Shown piece after piece: positions 10,904 through 21,560 of a stretch of 64,000 nucleotides of DNA. Source of the stretch: Cladocopium goreaui (Eukaryota > Sar > Dinophyceae > Suessiales > Symbiodiniaceae); contig CAMXCT020002344.1 in the NCBI GenBank assembly GCA_947184155.2, positions 1-64,000 on the forward strand, given 5' to 3'. Numbering within the stretch: the first letter of the stretch is position 1; the number at the start of each line of letters is the position of its first letter. The notes beneath the pieces were generated by a model, which saw only the letters and a list, made by a program, of their open reading frames with translations, was not told where the DNA came from and ran no database searches. A program made the position numbers and the translations under genes.

Positions 10904-12100
10904 TCAGATTGTTGTGCACTCCACGGCGGAGTGGCTTTTATGGCACTGCTTCTTCCAACACACATGAAAACCATACTGACATCGTTTGCCAGGCTTCACA
11001 TTGCCTCTGCACGTTCCTATGTTGTACTTCATGCAGATTGGCTTTGGTGGGTCTCCAAACTTGATCTCGCAGTTCTCCGGGATGGTAATTTTACCTTTCT
11101 GCTTTCCTTTTCCTTTCCCTTTGGCTGTCTTGGCTTCAAAGTCTTTGATCACCGGCTTGGGCGATGCGCCGGCTGCATTGGGCTGCGGTTTTGGAGCTGC
11201 TGTGCTTGGCGCTGAGGAAGGCATAGGCATGATGTGGTACTGAATCTCGGGGTGTAAGGACCATTTTTCAATTGCATCATCAACTGGTTTTCGGAGTCCA
11301 TTTCCTTGCACCTGCGCTCTTGTTTCCTCAGCCACCCTTAACCAGAGAGCCTTGTCAGCCCGGAGCAGCTGGTCATGGTTGACATACCGGTATCCATGTG
11401 GTGGCTCTTGCTGTAATTTTTCAAAAAGTAAATTTGACCACTTTTCCAAAATCAAAAAAGATGCCACTCCTGCCATATCATAAGCCAGTGCTCGCCTCTG
11501 CATTGCTGTCCGAAGGCGAAGGTCGCCTGTCAATGAGCATTGGGCTAGCTCTTGTTTCTTGGTGATCTTGATGTTGCCTGTTGAGTCGAAGGTGATGCTG
11601 GGAGTGCTCTTTTCCGCCAAAACCTCTTGCTCTCTGCTGTTGCATGCGGTGAGCTCGATGTAACGCAAACTGTTTTCTTCCCACTGTTGGACTGCCTTGT
11701 CGATGAGCTGGTGCGAAGGTTCCAACTGTTGAGTTATCAAAAGGCCCGGCAGCCTCGACTTCAATTGGTTTACCCTCTCAACTTTCTCAGCTAAGGGCAA
11801 GACTTTCGTCTCCGAGTGCTCAGTGCGTTCTACTTTCTGTCTCAGGTCTTGTAGGCATAGCGCATGACTCTCGAAAAAGAGCCTTCTAAACTTCGCAAGG
11901 TCATTCGGAGCTTCTCCCAAGGCTGCTTCTAAGAAGGCAACTAGAGGCTTTTCGTCTTGTTGTCCCGGCTGATACTGGCTGCAAAATGCATACTTTGCGA
12001 AGGTGTCCACCCCAGCCAACTCCAGAGCATCTACCTCCTCAGTTGTGAAATCAATCTGAAGGGCCCTTTGCTGAAACGCCACCTTGCTGTCCAGTGCCAT
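10904..12100 (-). CDS. Gag-like protein with C-terminal Cys/His zinc-finger region (outer element)
   Basis: About 398 residues from the first ATG (MALDSKVAFQQ). The open frame reaches 12163 but only from a TTG. Most of the protein is helical and charged. A Gly/Lys linker (AKGKGKGKQKGK) precedes a Cys/His cluster, ICMKYNIGTC ... RCQYGFHVCWKKQC, ending HKSHSAVEC, like CCCH-type nucleic-acid-binding fingers. Position and zinc cluster fit a retrotransposon nucleocapsid role. The nested element has a decayed relative at 17655-18506 that shares the central 'LPGL' region. The frame ends in TGA (10904-10906) and the same frame stays open straight into the methyltransferase. A TATAAA lies about 50 bases upstream of the ATG; its significance is unknown. 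Confidence 0.75.
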   Translation of the reverse strand: MALDSKVAFQQRALQIDFTTEEVDALELAGVDTFAKYAFCSQYQPGQQDEKPLVAFLEAALGEAPNDLAKFRRLFFESHALCLQDLRQKVERTEHSETKVLPLAEKVERVNQLKSRLPGLLITQQLEPSHQLIDKAVQQWEENSLRYIELTACNSREQEVLAEKSTPSITFDSTGNIKITKKQELAQCSLTGDLRLRTAMQRRALAYDMAGVASFLILEKWSNLLFEKLQQEPPHGYRYVNHDQLLRADKALWLRVAEETRAQVQGNGLRKPVDDAIEKWSLHPEIQYHIMPMPSSAPSTAAPKPQPNAAGASPKPVIKDFEAKTAKGKGKGKQKGKITIPENCEIKFGDPPKPICMKYNIGTCRGNVKPGKRCQYGFHVCWKKQCHKSHSAVECTTI

Positions 12101-12653
12101 CAGGGTTGGACAATCGCTGGCGCTGAAAAGGAAGGTTTTTGGTATACATTTATAAGGTGCCAAGTTGGATACTATTTGGGTTATCCTTGTATCTCTATGC
12201 GTTAGTCCTCATGCCTGCTGTAGTTTGATATTCATCAATATCTATTTTCATGAACTGACAATGAACTGGCTGTATATTCTTCCATGAGTTGTTGACCTCA
12301 TCCTACCCCGGCTGAGCCTCGCTTAGATGGCTATGTGGCTGGTGATGTACCGGGTTCTTGGTATCCCGGTATGAGATGCCACTCTGCACACCTTTGGTTA
12401 CGAGGATAGGGTTGTTGAGAAACTCCGGAAAAGGAATTTTTGGTATTATGAAATTGTATGCAAGCAAAGAGTACCCATGTTAAACAGTATGTGAAGCTCC
12501 TGTTTCAAAGCAAAAACATGTGTTTCGGATTTCCAGGAATCGGCACTGTGTGATATCCAAGTAGAAAAAATCGGCACGGCCAAAAGGGTAGAATCTTCAC
12601 TGGTGGTTCAAGCGCCTTATGGTTCCCTTTTTATTACCTTAAATTCCGGGGAT
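12101..12653 (-). other. Leader/spacer between gag of the outer element and the nested insertion
   Basis: Non-coding spacer of about 550 bases upstream of gag on the minus strand. I see no long ORF or repeat in it. Together with 21485-21560 it formed the spacer between recombinase and gag before the nested element inserted. The uninterrupted join would be ...CCGGGGAT|ACTCCACTG.... Confidence 0.6.
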
Positions 12654-14592
12654 TTATTTGTTTCTCGAGGAAACCGGTTGGGTTGGAAGTTTCCACCTTA
12701 TGACCTGTACCTTGGTGCGTATATTATCAAACAGAAGTATACATGTATATATATAAAATATATCACATGTACGCATCGTCGTCCGCGATCAGATCACCAA
12801 GTGTTTCCTTCTTTGAAACATGGTTCATCTCTCTCAAAATTTTTTCTCCAAAAATTTCTTTCTCGAGAAATAATGCAGACTCGGAAAAAACATCTGGCGC
12901 ACAACTGAAGAGTTCAAAAATGGCTGACCTCAATCGGGGCACACCTTTTTTCATTCGGAGCAAAGGGGGAAATTGCGATCCCGCTCAACCGTCAAACGGC
13001 TGAGGGGTAGGCTCTAGGATCGATAAAGAAAAGAAGAAACCTTCCTCGCGCTAAGCGTCCAAGGTTTCATAGGGGCGGGAGAACTGACAAGTTTGGGCGG
13101 GAAAAATTCACAACCACTCAAAAGTGAAGTGAAAAACCCACCTCACCCACCCTGGTTTGAGGCGTGCGCGCACATATAAATTATGTCGCTGGTGTTTTGA
13201 AGGTTTGACAATTTGTTCAAAAACCTCTCAACACAACCAACCAAAAACCTAGAGCCTCACCGTTTTGTGTTAAACGTGAAAACCGTCCTCAAAAATTTAA
13301 AACAGATTTGTTTTCACATTTTCTGTTGTTAACGCACAGGTGTGAAACACAGGAAGTGGAAATCAAAACACCCAACCTAATTTTGCCAACACAAAATTTT
13401 TCCTCATCTATACAAATAAGGGGATCATCATTTCTTTGAAATGAGTAGCTCCCTTATTTGTTTCTCGAGGAAACCGGTTGGGTTGGAAGTTTCCACCTTA
13501 TGACCTGTACCTTGGTGCGTATATTATCAAACAGAAGTATACATGTATATATATAAAATATATCACATGTACGCATCGTCGTCCGCGATCAGATCACCAA
13601 GTGCTTCCTTCTTTGAAACATGGTTCATCTCTCTCAAAAAAATTTCTCCAAAAATTTCTCTCGAGAAATAATGCAGACTCGGAAAAAACATCTGGCGCAC
13701 AACTGAAGAGTTCAAAAATGGCTGACCTCAATCGGGGCACACCTTTTTTCATTCGGAGCAAAGGGGGAAATTGCGATCCCGCTCAACCGTCAAACGGCTG
13801 AGGGGTAGGCTCTAGGATCGATAAAGAAAAGAAGAAACCTTCCTCGCGCTAAGCGTCCAAGGTTTCATAGGGGCGGGAGAACTGACAAGTTTGGGCGGGA
13901 AAAATTCACAACCACTCAAAAGTGAAGTGAAAAACCCACCTCACCCACCCTGGTTTGAGGCGTGCGCGCACATATAAATTATGTCGCTGGTGTTTTGAAG
14001 GTTTGACAATTTGTTCAAAAACCTCTCAACACAACCAACCAAAAACCTAGAGCCTCACCGTTTTGTGTTAAACGTGAAAACCGTCCTCAAAAATTTAAAA
14101 CAGATTTGTTTTCACATTTTCTGTTGTTAACGCACAGGTGTGAAACACAGGAAGTGGAAATCAAAACACCCAACCTAATTTTGCCAACACAAAATTTTTC
14201 CTCATCTATACAAATAAGGGGATCATCATTTCTTTGAAATGAGTAGCTCCCTTATTTGTTTCTCGAGGAAACCGGTTGGGTTGGAAGTTTCCACCTTATG
14301 ACCTGTACCTTGGTGCGTATATTATCAAACAGAAGTATACATGTATATATATAAAATATATCACATGTACGCATCGTCGTCCGCGATCAGATCACCAAGT
14401 GCTTCCTTCTTTGAAACATGGTTCATCTCTCTCAAAATTTTTTCTCCAAAAATTTCTTTCTCGAGAAATAATGCAGACTCGGAAAAAACATCTGGCGCAC
14501 AACTGAAGAGTTCAAAAATGGCTGACCTCAATCGGGGCACACCTTTTTTCATTCGGAGCAAAGGGGGAAATTGCGATCCCGCTCAACCGTCA
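12654..14592 (-). repeat. Nested element terminal array B3-A3-B2-A2-B1 (~798 bp period)
   Basis: Tandem direct repeats: B3 12654-13101, A3 13102-13453, B2 13454-13899, A2 13900-14251 and B1 14252-14592, the last truncated by the coding body. The A-B period is about 798 bp. B copies differ by a few bases and small indels in an A/T-rich patch (TTTTTTCTCC versus AAAAATTTCTCC), and A copies are nearly identical. A standard element would have only B1-A2-B2, so one additional A-B unit is present. Short ORFs recur in each unit, but they contain no recognisable domain. The RT frame of the element ends inside B1 (stop at 14583). Confidence 0.9.
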
Positions 14593-17500
14593 CCCCACTT
14601 ATCAGATCGGTATTTCTGAATTTGCTCCCAAAGGTTGTCCCAATCGATGTTGACTCTGTTGACGCCTTCAGCGATCAACTCTGTCATATCGAGCCTGCTG
14701 GGCTTATCTGCCACATTGCTGCTAGTAGGTACTCTCGTAAACCAAACTTTCAACTGTCCATGCACCTCATGAACAGTGAAGGTTCTGACCAACCAGGCGC
14801 AAGATTAGCTCGGAGTTGCACCGCTGATCAAAGCTCCACGGGCCGCTTCGTTGGCTAGATAGAAAACGCTTTGGCAATTTCTTAGAAACTTCTCCCAAAC
14901 GCACAAAGCTATCACAATGGGCAGCAACTCAAGCTCGAACACTGGGTGACGCGACTCCTTCATGAAGTGGTCCATCCATTGTTCTGGCACTCTCTCTGAT
15001 ACGAAAGATGTAACTCTACCATTGGCACACACCAAGACGGCTCCCACAGACCCAAGTTTTTCTTCGTCTCCTTCTTCACGCTTTCTCCCAACCGAGGCCA
15101 TACTGCTAATGACTCTCAGAGATTGCTGAGCAACCCTTCCATGATAGAAGGTCTCAAACCATTGAAGTCGTCCCCTCAAACGTTCAGCGTCTTTGCAAGA
15201 CATAGCACCGCGTTGCAAGATGGCTTCAATCCAAGCCCTAAGCTCTTGTACCCTCGTCTCGGTGTGTCCGATCGTCACAAATCGGTTCACAACATTTGGA
15301 TCCTTGGGTGGCGTCAAGTCAAGCACCACACCCAGAGTTTTCACCCTTGTATCCCACTCCACAGCCTCCTTGCCTTCAGTCGCAAAGGCGATGCCAAGCA
15401 GTTGAAAAAGACATTCTGCAGAAACAGCCGCACTCTTGGAGTTGACCTTACGCGACAAAGGGTGTAGTCATCGACGAAACTTGTCCAGCATAAACGGAGC
15501 CCTTTGATTCCAAGGAACCATACAGCCATCGACACTCTCAAGAAAGAGCTGACCGAACCAATTGCACTAAAACGGCGAGGCGTTCATGCCTAGGTGCCGC
15601 ACTTTCTGCTGGTGCGGATCCCAAACCGCCAGACGCACGAGGTCTCTGTCAAACTTTCTGACTCCGTACTGCTTGTATGCGCTCTTCAAGTCATACATCT
15701 TTCCGACTACTTCGTCCATTGAAGACTCTTAAAATTGTTAACACCAAGCAATGTAGGAGGCCATCTCATTTATCGCATGTACCCTCCAGCGCTCACTGCC
15801 ACCGCATGTTGAGTTGAAACCTCATACCGTACAGTCATCGATGAGCCTCACTTTGTCTCCTTACTTTAGGCCAAACCTTTTAGCCATCAGGTGTTTTGAG
15901 GAGTCACATTCCTCGTCCAACCAAGTCCATCTGTTGCTTAACTCGTCTTGCGTCTGTGCCCAAACCTCTTCTGCTAGGTCAGGGTCAGGATTGTTTGCCA
16001 CCTGCTTGCAAATGCTTTTGTTGATGCCTTGTGCAACTTTCAAAGCCGCCTCCGTGATTTGAGCCGGCCTTTTCATTCCTAAGGGAAAAACATGTGACTT
16101 CGGCAACCAACCCGACAAGGGAAACCCAGTAACGATGTCGTTCGCCAGTGTTTTGTCTGGGTATCCAAAGGAATCTAACATCACTTGAAAACCAAAAGCC
16201 TCTTGCCCTGTAGCACTCTGCGCAGGTGGGGCTCCAAGCTATCATGCAAAGTTTTCTCCTCAGTCTCAAGCTCCTTGGAACGCTTTGACCAAAAGCTGAA
16301 AAATTTTGCCCTCTCTTTCACCACCAGGTGTGGGGACAACTCAAATTTTTCTCGGAGCATCGCTGTTACTTCCGAGTTCAAATGCAGTGCCATTGACCTT
16401 GGATGACCCGCCTTAACTGCCTGCGCCACGAAGTCCCACGGTTCTCGGGGTACACCTACAGTGCAAAGCTCGGCTTCAAAGTCTTTGCCCTCCAAGTCAA
16501 AAATTTTTGAAGTGTCCCGTCATCCAGCTGTATTTCGTTTTTGTCAGTCGCCCAAAAACGGCTGTACCATCGACCCGAATCTTACCCCACTGTAACTGTC
16601 GATGAACTGGCGCCTTTCGGTTGTAATGGGAAAAACTAGTTTTGTTCCGGTTCCAAAGCAGGTTGACTCAAAACTAGCAGTATGCTTGGAACTCACTTAC
16701 CAAAGGCCTCATCTTTTTGCCTTTGGGCCACATATCCCTGATCCAGCGGTGCGCAGTGTTGGAAGTCTGGGGGATTTCATCCTCCAAAGTTTCAGTTTGT
16801 TGTGCGCCATGACAAATCGCATACCGTACCAACCAAGCCACTATTCGCTTACAAAGTAAAACTGGGTATGCTGCCTCTTCCGCTGTTGGAAAGGTGAGCT
16901 GCTTTCCTACTATTGTGGGGTTCCATGTAGCGTGTTTGTGATTTCCATCGCAAAACCAGAGAGCGGGTTGCAAACATCTTCTGACGACCACCATCTGGTC
17001 TTCTGGTTTCGTGTGCCCCTGTGCATGCCGTGATGAAAATAAACGCTGAAGCCAACATATTCTTGCAAGATCTAGGCTATTTCAGGGTAGTCCCAGAAAA
17101 GAGAGTTCTCCGGGTTTTTCCAAAGAGCACAAAATACCGTTCAGGATGCCGAACTTGATGATGGCTGCTGTGGATGAATAAACAATGTTGGCTGATTCGG
17201 TGCGTATTTTATCCAGTCCGGCAAGGCTGTCTAAGCCCATGGGCTTGCCTTAGACCTCAGTGGGCCCGGGACTTTGAAGCCTTTGTTTCTGAAATTCCCA
17301 AGCTTCTTCTCTCGTGCCTTGGAAGCTGTGCCGCATGCTGGGGCCAAGTGGATGGCCAGGATTCGCTCCTTTTCTGTTTCCAGTACACAAAGGAGGGAAC
17401 TCATTTCTTCCGGGCTTGTCAGATCATAGTTTGCTATGAAAAGTTTTTAAGGCCCTCGCTGCCGTCTTGTCTACTGGCAAAATGCTAAATCCATGCTCTC

Positions 17501-17651
17501 GAGCCCCTTTCGACAGTCTTGCTGTCCCTGCACAAATTTCCCCAAAAAGTAAATCATGCAAGGTTTTGCCTGAAAACTTCTTCTCGCCTTGGGCGCTGTC
17601 CGTGGTGAAAACTGCCTTTACTCCCGTTACCGGAGTGTTTGCACTTCCCAT
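14583..17651 (-). pseudogene. Decayed methyltransferase-RT-RNase H of the nested element
   Basis: Fragments in shifting frames follow the order of the outer element. 17651-17424 has a methyltransferase motif I relative (FGEICAGTARLSKGAREHGF, then ILPVDK). 16994-16674 has CDGNHKHATWN, matching the outer CDGQHQHAPWG segment. 16495-15861 matches the linker and RT N-terminus. 15541-15341 contains the RT box FVDDY. 15458-14805 covers RT thumb and RNase H, but the LDNEAA motif reads LANEAA, losing the catalytic Asp. 14792-14583 has SNVADKPSR and the stop. Many stops and frameshifts remove any chance of activity. The methyltransferase-RT fusion order is the same as in the outer element. Confidence 0.75.
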
Positions 17652-17654
17652 AGG

Positions 17655-18506
17655 TTGTTGTTCAACGGCTGATGGGGGTGAAATCGAACGCTCTGGCTCC
17701 GTCTGACCTTTTTGCAGAAAGAACCATTTTCACGTCCAACAGCTTTCTCTTCAAGAGGGCTGTTTTGTGTTGCTTGTCCACGCCAGGCGATAGTAAGTTT
17801 GATCTGCAAGTGACCAGACCGTGATTGCTCTTGTGACACTTGGTGCAGCAGGGCATCCTCTTTTTGCATCGCCCGTTCGTGAGCTCCATCCTGCAACCGC
17901 TTTTATGATTGAAGGCCCAACAAATAGCTTGGCCATTTGCATCTCTTTGCCCAAAGCCTTTTTACCATCTGCTGTTCCAGTGAGAGCGTCATGGGCTTCT
18001 CCTTGAGATTGTTTTGCACTTCACTGTTTCTCTTGCTGCATTTGCTCGGCGGTATCCAGGTGATGCAATTGGTCTCTTTGACCTGTGCCACTAGGTCCAC
18101 CAAGGCGTAAGAAGGCTGTAGCTCGCCTTTCAGCCTAAGGCCAGGCAACCATTCGCGATCTTTGAGCCTGGCTGCTTTCTCTACCAGCAGTAGTTTCCGA
18201 GCCCCATCTGTGGAGGTGTCCGTGGCTCGGGACTTCAATTCTGCCATCACTATTGCTGAAGCTTCAAGGTGTAAGCGCTTGAGGTGTGCCTGCATCCCAA
18301 AACTCATATCAATCTCCACCATTTATCTGCGTTGCAAAGTCCTTGAACTGTCGCTCTGTGGGTGGAGACTGAAGTGTCCCCGACGCAACTGCCAGGGCAC
18401 TCAAACTCTTAATACCATTGTTCACCAGCCGCGTTGCCAAACTACCGCCAGCTTCCAGCTTATTGTAATGCTGTTCAAAAGCAGCTTCAGAATCAGCGAG
18501 GGACAT
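17655..18506 (-). pseudogene. Decayed gag-like gene of the nested element
   Basis: Starts at ATG 18506 (MSLADSEAAFEQHYNKL) and is broken into three frames: 18506-18309, 18322-17903, then about 17889-17662. The N-terminus resembles that of the outer gag (SKVAFQQRALQ). The middle (LPGLRLKGELQPSYALVDLV) matches LPGLLITQQLEPSHQLIDKA of the outer gag. The last frame holds a Cys/His cluster CCTKCHKSNHGLVTC, at the position of the outer gag zinc region. Order and content support gag, but no intact product can be made. Confidence 0.65.
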
Positions 18507-18964
18507 CTCGGCGCCAAAAGTAAGCTGAAAATTTTAGACCTGTTTCACTCAGTTTTGCAACCCCTCCCTTTGCTAACCCTCTTTGAGAATTTGAAAAGAC
18601 GTTCACCTGCATGCGTGATATGTATGACTGATGCATAAATTTGAACATTGCTGTTAAACACTTTCGACATCATGCACTCATGTTCAAAACTTCAACAATC
18701 CAACGACCTATCGTTGCCGCTTGAACCTTCAAGCTTCAACGATTCCTCGTTGACTGAGCAGTGCATACTGCCAAAAAGTTGAGGCCAACTTGACAACTCA
18801 TCAATCAAACAACCTATCACCTGTTGCCTTGAGTCCCAAGATGAAACATGAGTGCATACAAACCAGATTCGAAAAGACATTCATGGACGAAGCAAGAATC
18901 TCAGCTGGGATCCACACAAAGCGTCAGAATCTGAGTTTTTCCACGTTTTGCGGATCATTGCAAC
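18507..18964 (-). other. Spacer between nested recombinase and gag
   Basis: About 460 bases with no convincing ORF. It corresponds in position to the spacer of the outer element into which this element inserted. Several short phrases such as CTTCAA and CAACGAT recur here, without a clear period. Confidence 0.5.
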
Positions 18965-21098
18965 TCAGCTGTCTTTCAGCCTGAAACATAGCTTGCACTT
19001 GGCCGAGTCATACCTGACTTCACCCTGGTGCTCTTTGAACCCTGATGTGATCCCCCTTCCACACAGAAGGACCTTCACATGCTCGGCCCCTGAAAGGTGA
19101 AACATGCACGAGTTTTTGTTCAGCCAAAGTTTCTTATCCTCTGGTACATCTATCAAGTAGTGGCCAATCACAGGTGCATAAGCTTGGTACTCACTCTCTG
19201 AAGATTCACTTGAGTCGGTGGTGATGTGGCCTTGTTCAAGGTCTTCAGCCTCTGGCCCTGTTGAGCCCCCTGCTGAAACCTTCTGCCAGGATCCATCAGA
19301 CTTGTTTTCAACATTCTGAGCTGAGGACCCCACACCTTGAAACTGCTGAACATTCGGGTTGAAAGAGAAGGCTTCGACTTGGTCAAGAGGAATTGCATTG
19401 GCCTTGAGCCTGCCGCTCCTTGTGCAGTCTGGATCAAAGGTGCCCTGCTTGATTTCATTCAGGACGTGTGCCAACGAAGCTAAGGGTCTGGCAGCGCTGT
19501 CACGACTGTATACAAGAGCCATTTTCATTGAATTTGCATGATACCCCAATACCAACCTGTCTTCAAAAGAAGCTCCTCTCTTCGCCAAATAGGAAAGGCA
19601 AGTGCACTTGCATGAATGACTAGTGATCTTTGAAGCTTTGCTGACAAGGTCACCCAACGACTCATGCATCCAAAGTTTCGCCTCTTGTGTACTGAGGGGC
19701 CGACGTGTAGGTTCCAGCATGCTGTCAGGCGCTGGCATCAAAGGAAATTTCGACAAATCATCGATCTTCAAAACTCTTCTTGCATGAGTCCACTGAAAAC
19801 CCCAGTTGTCATCTGTGACCCCAAATGAGGGTGCTGCCATTGGCAAGTATTGATGCCTGACATGAAAAGCCCTGGCCGTTTTGTGCACTGCAGTTTTTGC
19901 TTCAAGAAACTGTATGCATTGTTCACTGTCCCTATCCTCAATCAAGGCTTCTGTGTGCTGAGCATCAGACCACCTGGCTCTTGCATAGACGCAAAAGAGG
20001 ACCATGCCAGCCATCACTCTGTTCCAGATTTCTTCTGACTCACGCAAAACTGTATGAAACATTTGCAACTGTCTGACAGTGAAAGGGTCAGCCTGTCTCG
20101 GACAACTCAAACTCCTACTAAACGCAGCGCCAGTGCATCTGCGGCTCTCTGTCAATGATTGCAACATTTCAACTCCCAACACGTACCTGACAAAGACCAA
20201 AGCTTCAAAGAACGACTTCAAACGTGATGCGGGTGCTCCCTTTGCTGACTCCTGTTTCAAGAAGTTGTAGAACTGTTCCTCTCTGCAAGGAAAATGAATC
20301 TTTTCCTCTTTCAGAGCACTGCAAACTCTCTGAAGGCTGTTCACACGCTTCATCAGAGTCTGAGGAGCCTTGTTGTAAAAAACGTCAACAAGTATCTGAG
20401 CTTTTTCTTTGAAAGTTGAACAGTTGTGCAGAGCTGTAACCAAGGCTGAGCAATCCGGCAGCCAATCGTCTGTAAGGGCCACCCATCGTCTGACAGCAAT
20501 CTCCCAAACGGCTTCACGCTCCTCTCCAGCTGCGCTCAGGAACATCTCTAACATGTTGTAAAAAGCCTTTGACCTCTTTGAACGGTTTCGGAAAAACTCG
20601 TCTGTCAACTTCAATCGAGGGTGCACTATTGGTATCCTCCCAAATTGGAGCAGGCAAAGGTCTTTTGAGCCCCTTCTCAAGCATGTCCATTGCTGAAACA
20701 TTAGGGTCCAAGAACTTCTCCCAGAAATTTCGTTCCCAAGGCAGCTTGGGTGTCTCTGCAGCGAGGCTTTTCCAAGCTGATTGCACAACCGCTTCAGGAT
20801 TGTAACTTTCGGTCAAGTTCAAATCATCGTCAGTTGAAAGCTCCGGCAAAAGTCCAGAAAAGTCAGTTCGTATGGATGGTGAGTAGCTAACATCTCCATG
20901 TTGTTGCAAACCACACAGATCTGAAGACACAAGATGCCATTGTGAGTCCTGTATTTCTCCAGTAACATCTATAGGCGTGTCACCAAAACTTATTGAACCA
21001 CCTGCGTCCAAACAGTGCAAGTCCATCTTCTCCGTGTCTCCAAGTAACTGTTCAGTCCCTTCAGGGCGTTCACAGCTATCGTCTGCAGAAACTGCCAT
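18965..21098 (-). pseudogene. Tyrosine recombinase of the nested element (one frameshift)
   Basis: The first frame starts at ATG 21098 and gives an acidic N-terminal region of about 150 residues up to RPLPAPIWE. A frame change near 20640 passes to the long frame that ends at 18965. Catalytic signature: box A in YARARWSDAQ, TSHSCKCT in place of HxxR, LGYH, and Tyr in LVYSRD. As in the outer element's recombinase, the second Arg is Lys. The C-terminal tail again has H...H...LLCGR...CKLC, so this extension is shared by the two diverged enzymes. The catalytic domain is uninterrupted, making this the best-preserved gene of the element. A programmed shift cannot be excluded. Confidence 0.82.
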
Positions 21099-21131
21099 GG
21101 CTAATCTACAATGCACAAGCTACCCCCATGC

Positions 21132-21484
21132 AAAAATTCACAACCACTCAAAAGTGAAGTGAAAAACCCACCTCACCCACCCTGGTTTGAGGCGTGCGCG
21201 CACATATAAATTATGTCGCTGGTGTTTTGAAGGTTTTGACAATTTGTTCAAAAACCTCTCAACACAACCAACCAAAAACCTAGAGCCTCACCGTTTTGTG
21301 TTAAACGTGAAAGCCGTCCTCAAAAATTTAAAACAGATTTGTTTTCACATTTTCTGTTGTTAACGCACAGGTGTGAAACACAGGAAGTGGAAATCAAAAC
21401 ACCCAACCTAATTTTGCCAACACAAAATTTTTCCTCATCTATACAAATAAGGGGATCATCATTTCTTTGAAATGAGTAGCTCCC
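21132..21484 (-). repeat. Nested element terminal repeat A1
   Basis: A 353-bp copy of the A units at 13102-13453 and 13900-14251. I count about two differences (one extra T near 21236 and a G for A near 21311), so roughly 99% identity. It ends in GAGTAGCTCCC, exactly where the outer-element sequence resumes. Confidence 0.9.
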
Positions 21485-21560
21485 ACTCCACTGATGCCCT
21501 TATCATTTTTAACTGCAAGAGATCCCGCACTTCGAGGCGTGATTTTTCTGCTGCGCCGCT

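Larger units (their letters stand above)
12654..21484 (-). mobile_element. Nested DIRS/PAT-like retrotransposon, coding region decayed, with an extra terminal repeat unit
   Basis: Inserted in the recombinase-gag spacer of the outer element. On the minus strand: A1 (21484-21132), recombinase, gag, methyltransferase, RT-RNase H, B1 (14592-14252), A2 (14251-13900), B2 (13899-13454), then a further A3 (13453-13102) and B3 (13101-12654). The B-to-A junction AGCTCCC|TTATTTG defines the ends, which match the junctions with outer-element DNA at 12653/12654 and 21484/21485. The terminal repeats are nearly identical, yet gag, methyltransferase and RT carry multiple frameshifts and at least one lost catalytic residue. 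It cannot be a copy of the outer element, because the proteins are clearly diverged. No target duplication is seen. Confidence 0.88.

Noticed and set aside
12603..14619. Small ORFs in the nested element's terminal units (66-107 codons)
   Set aside because: They shift frame between units because of indels in an A/T-rich patch and have no domain.
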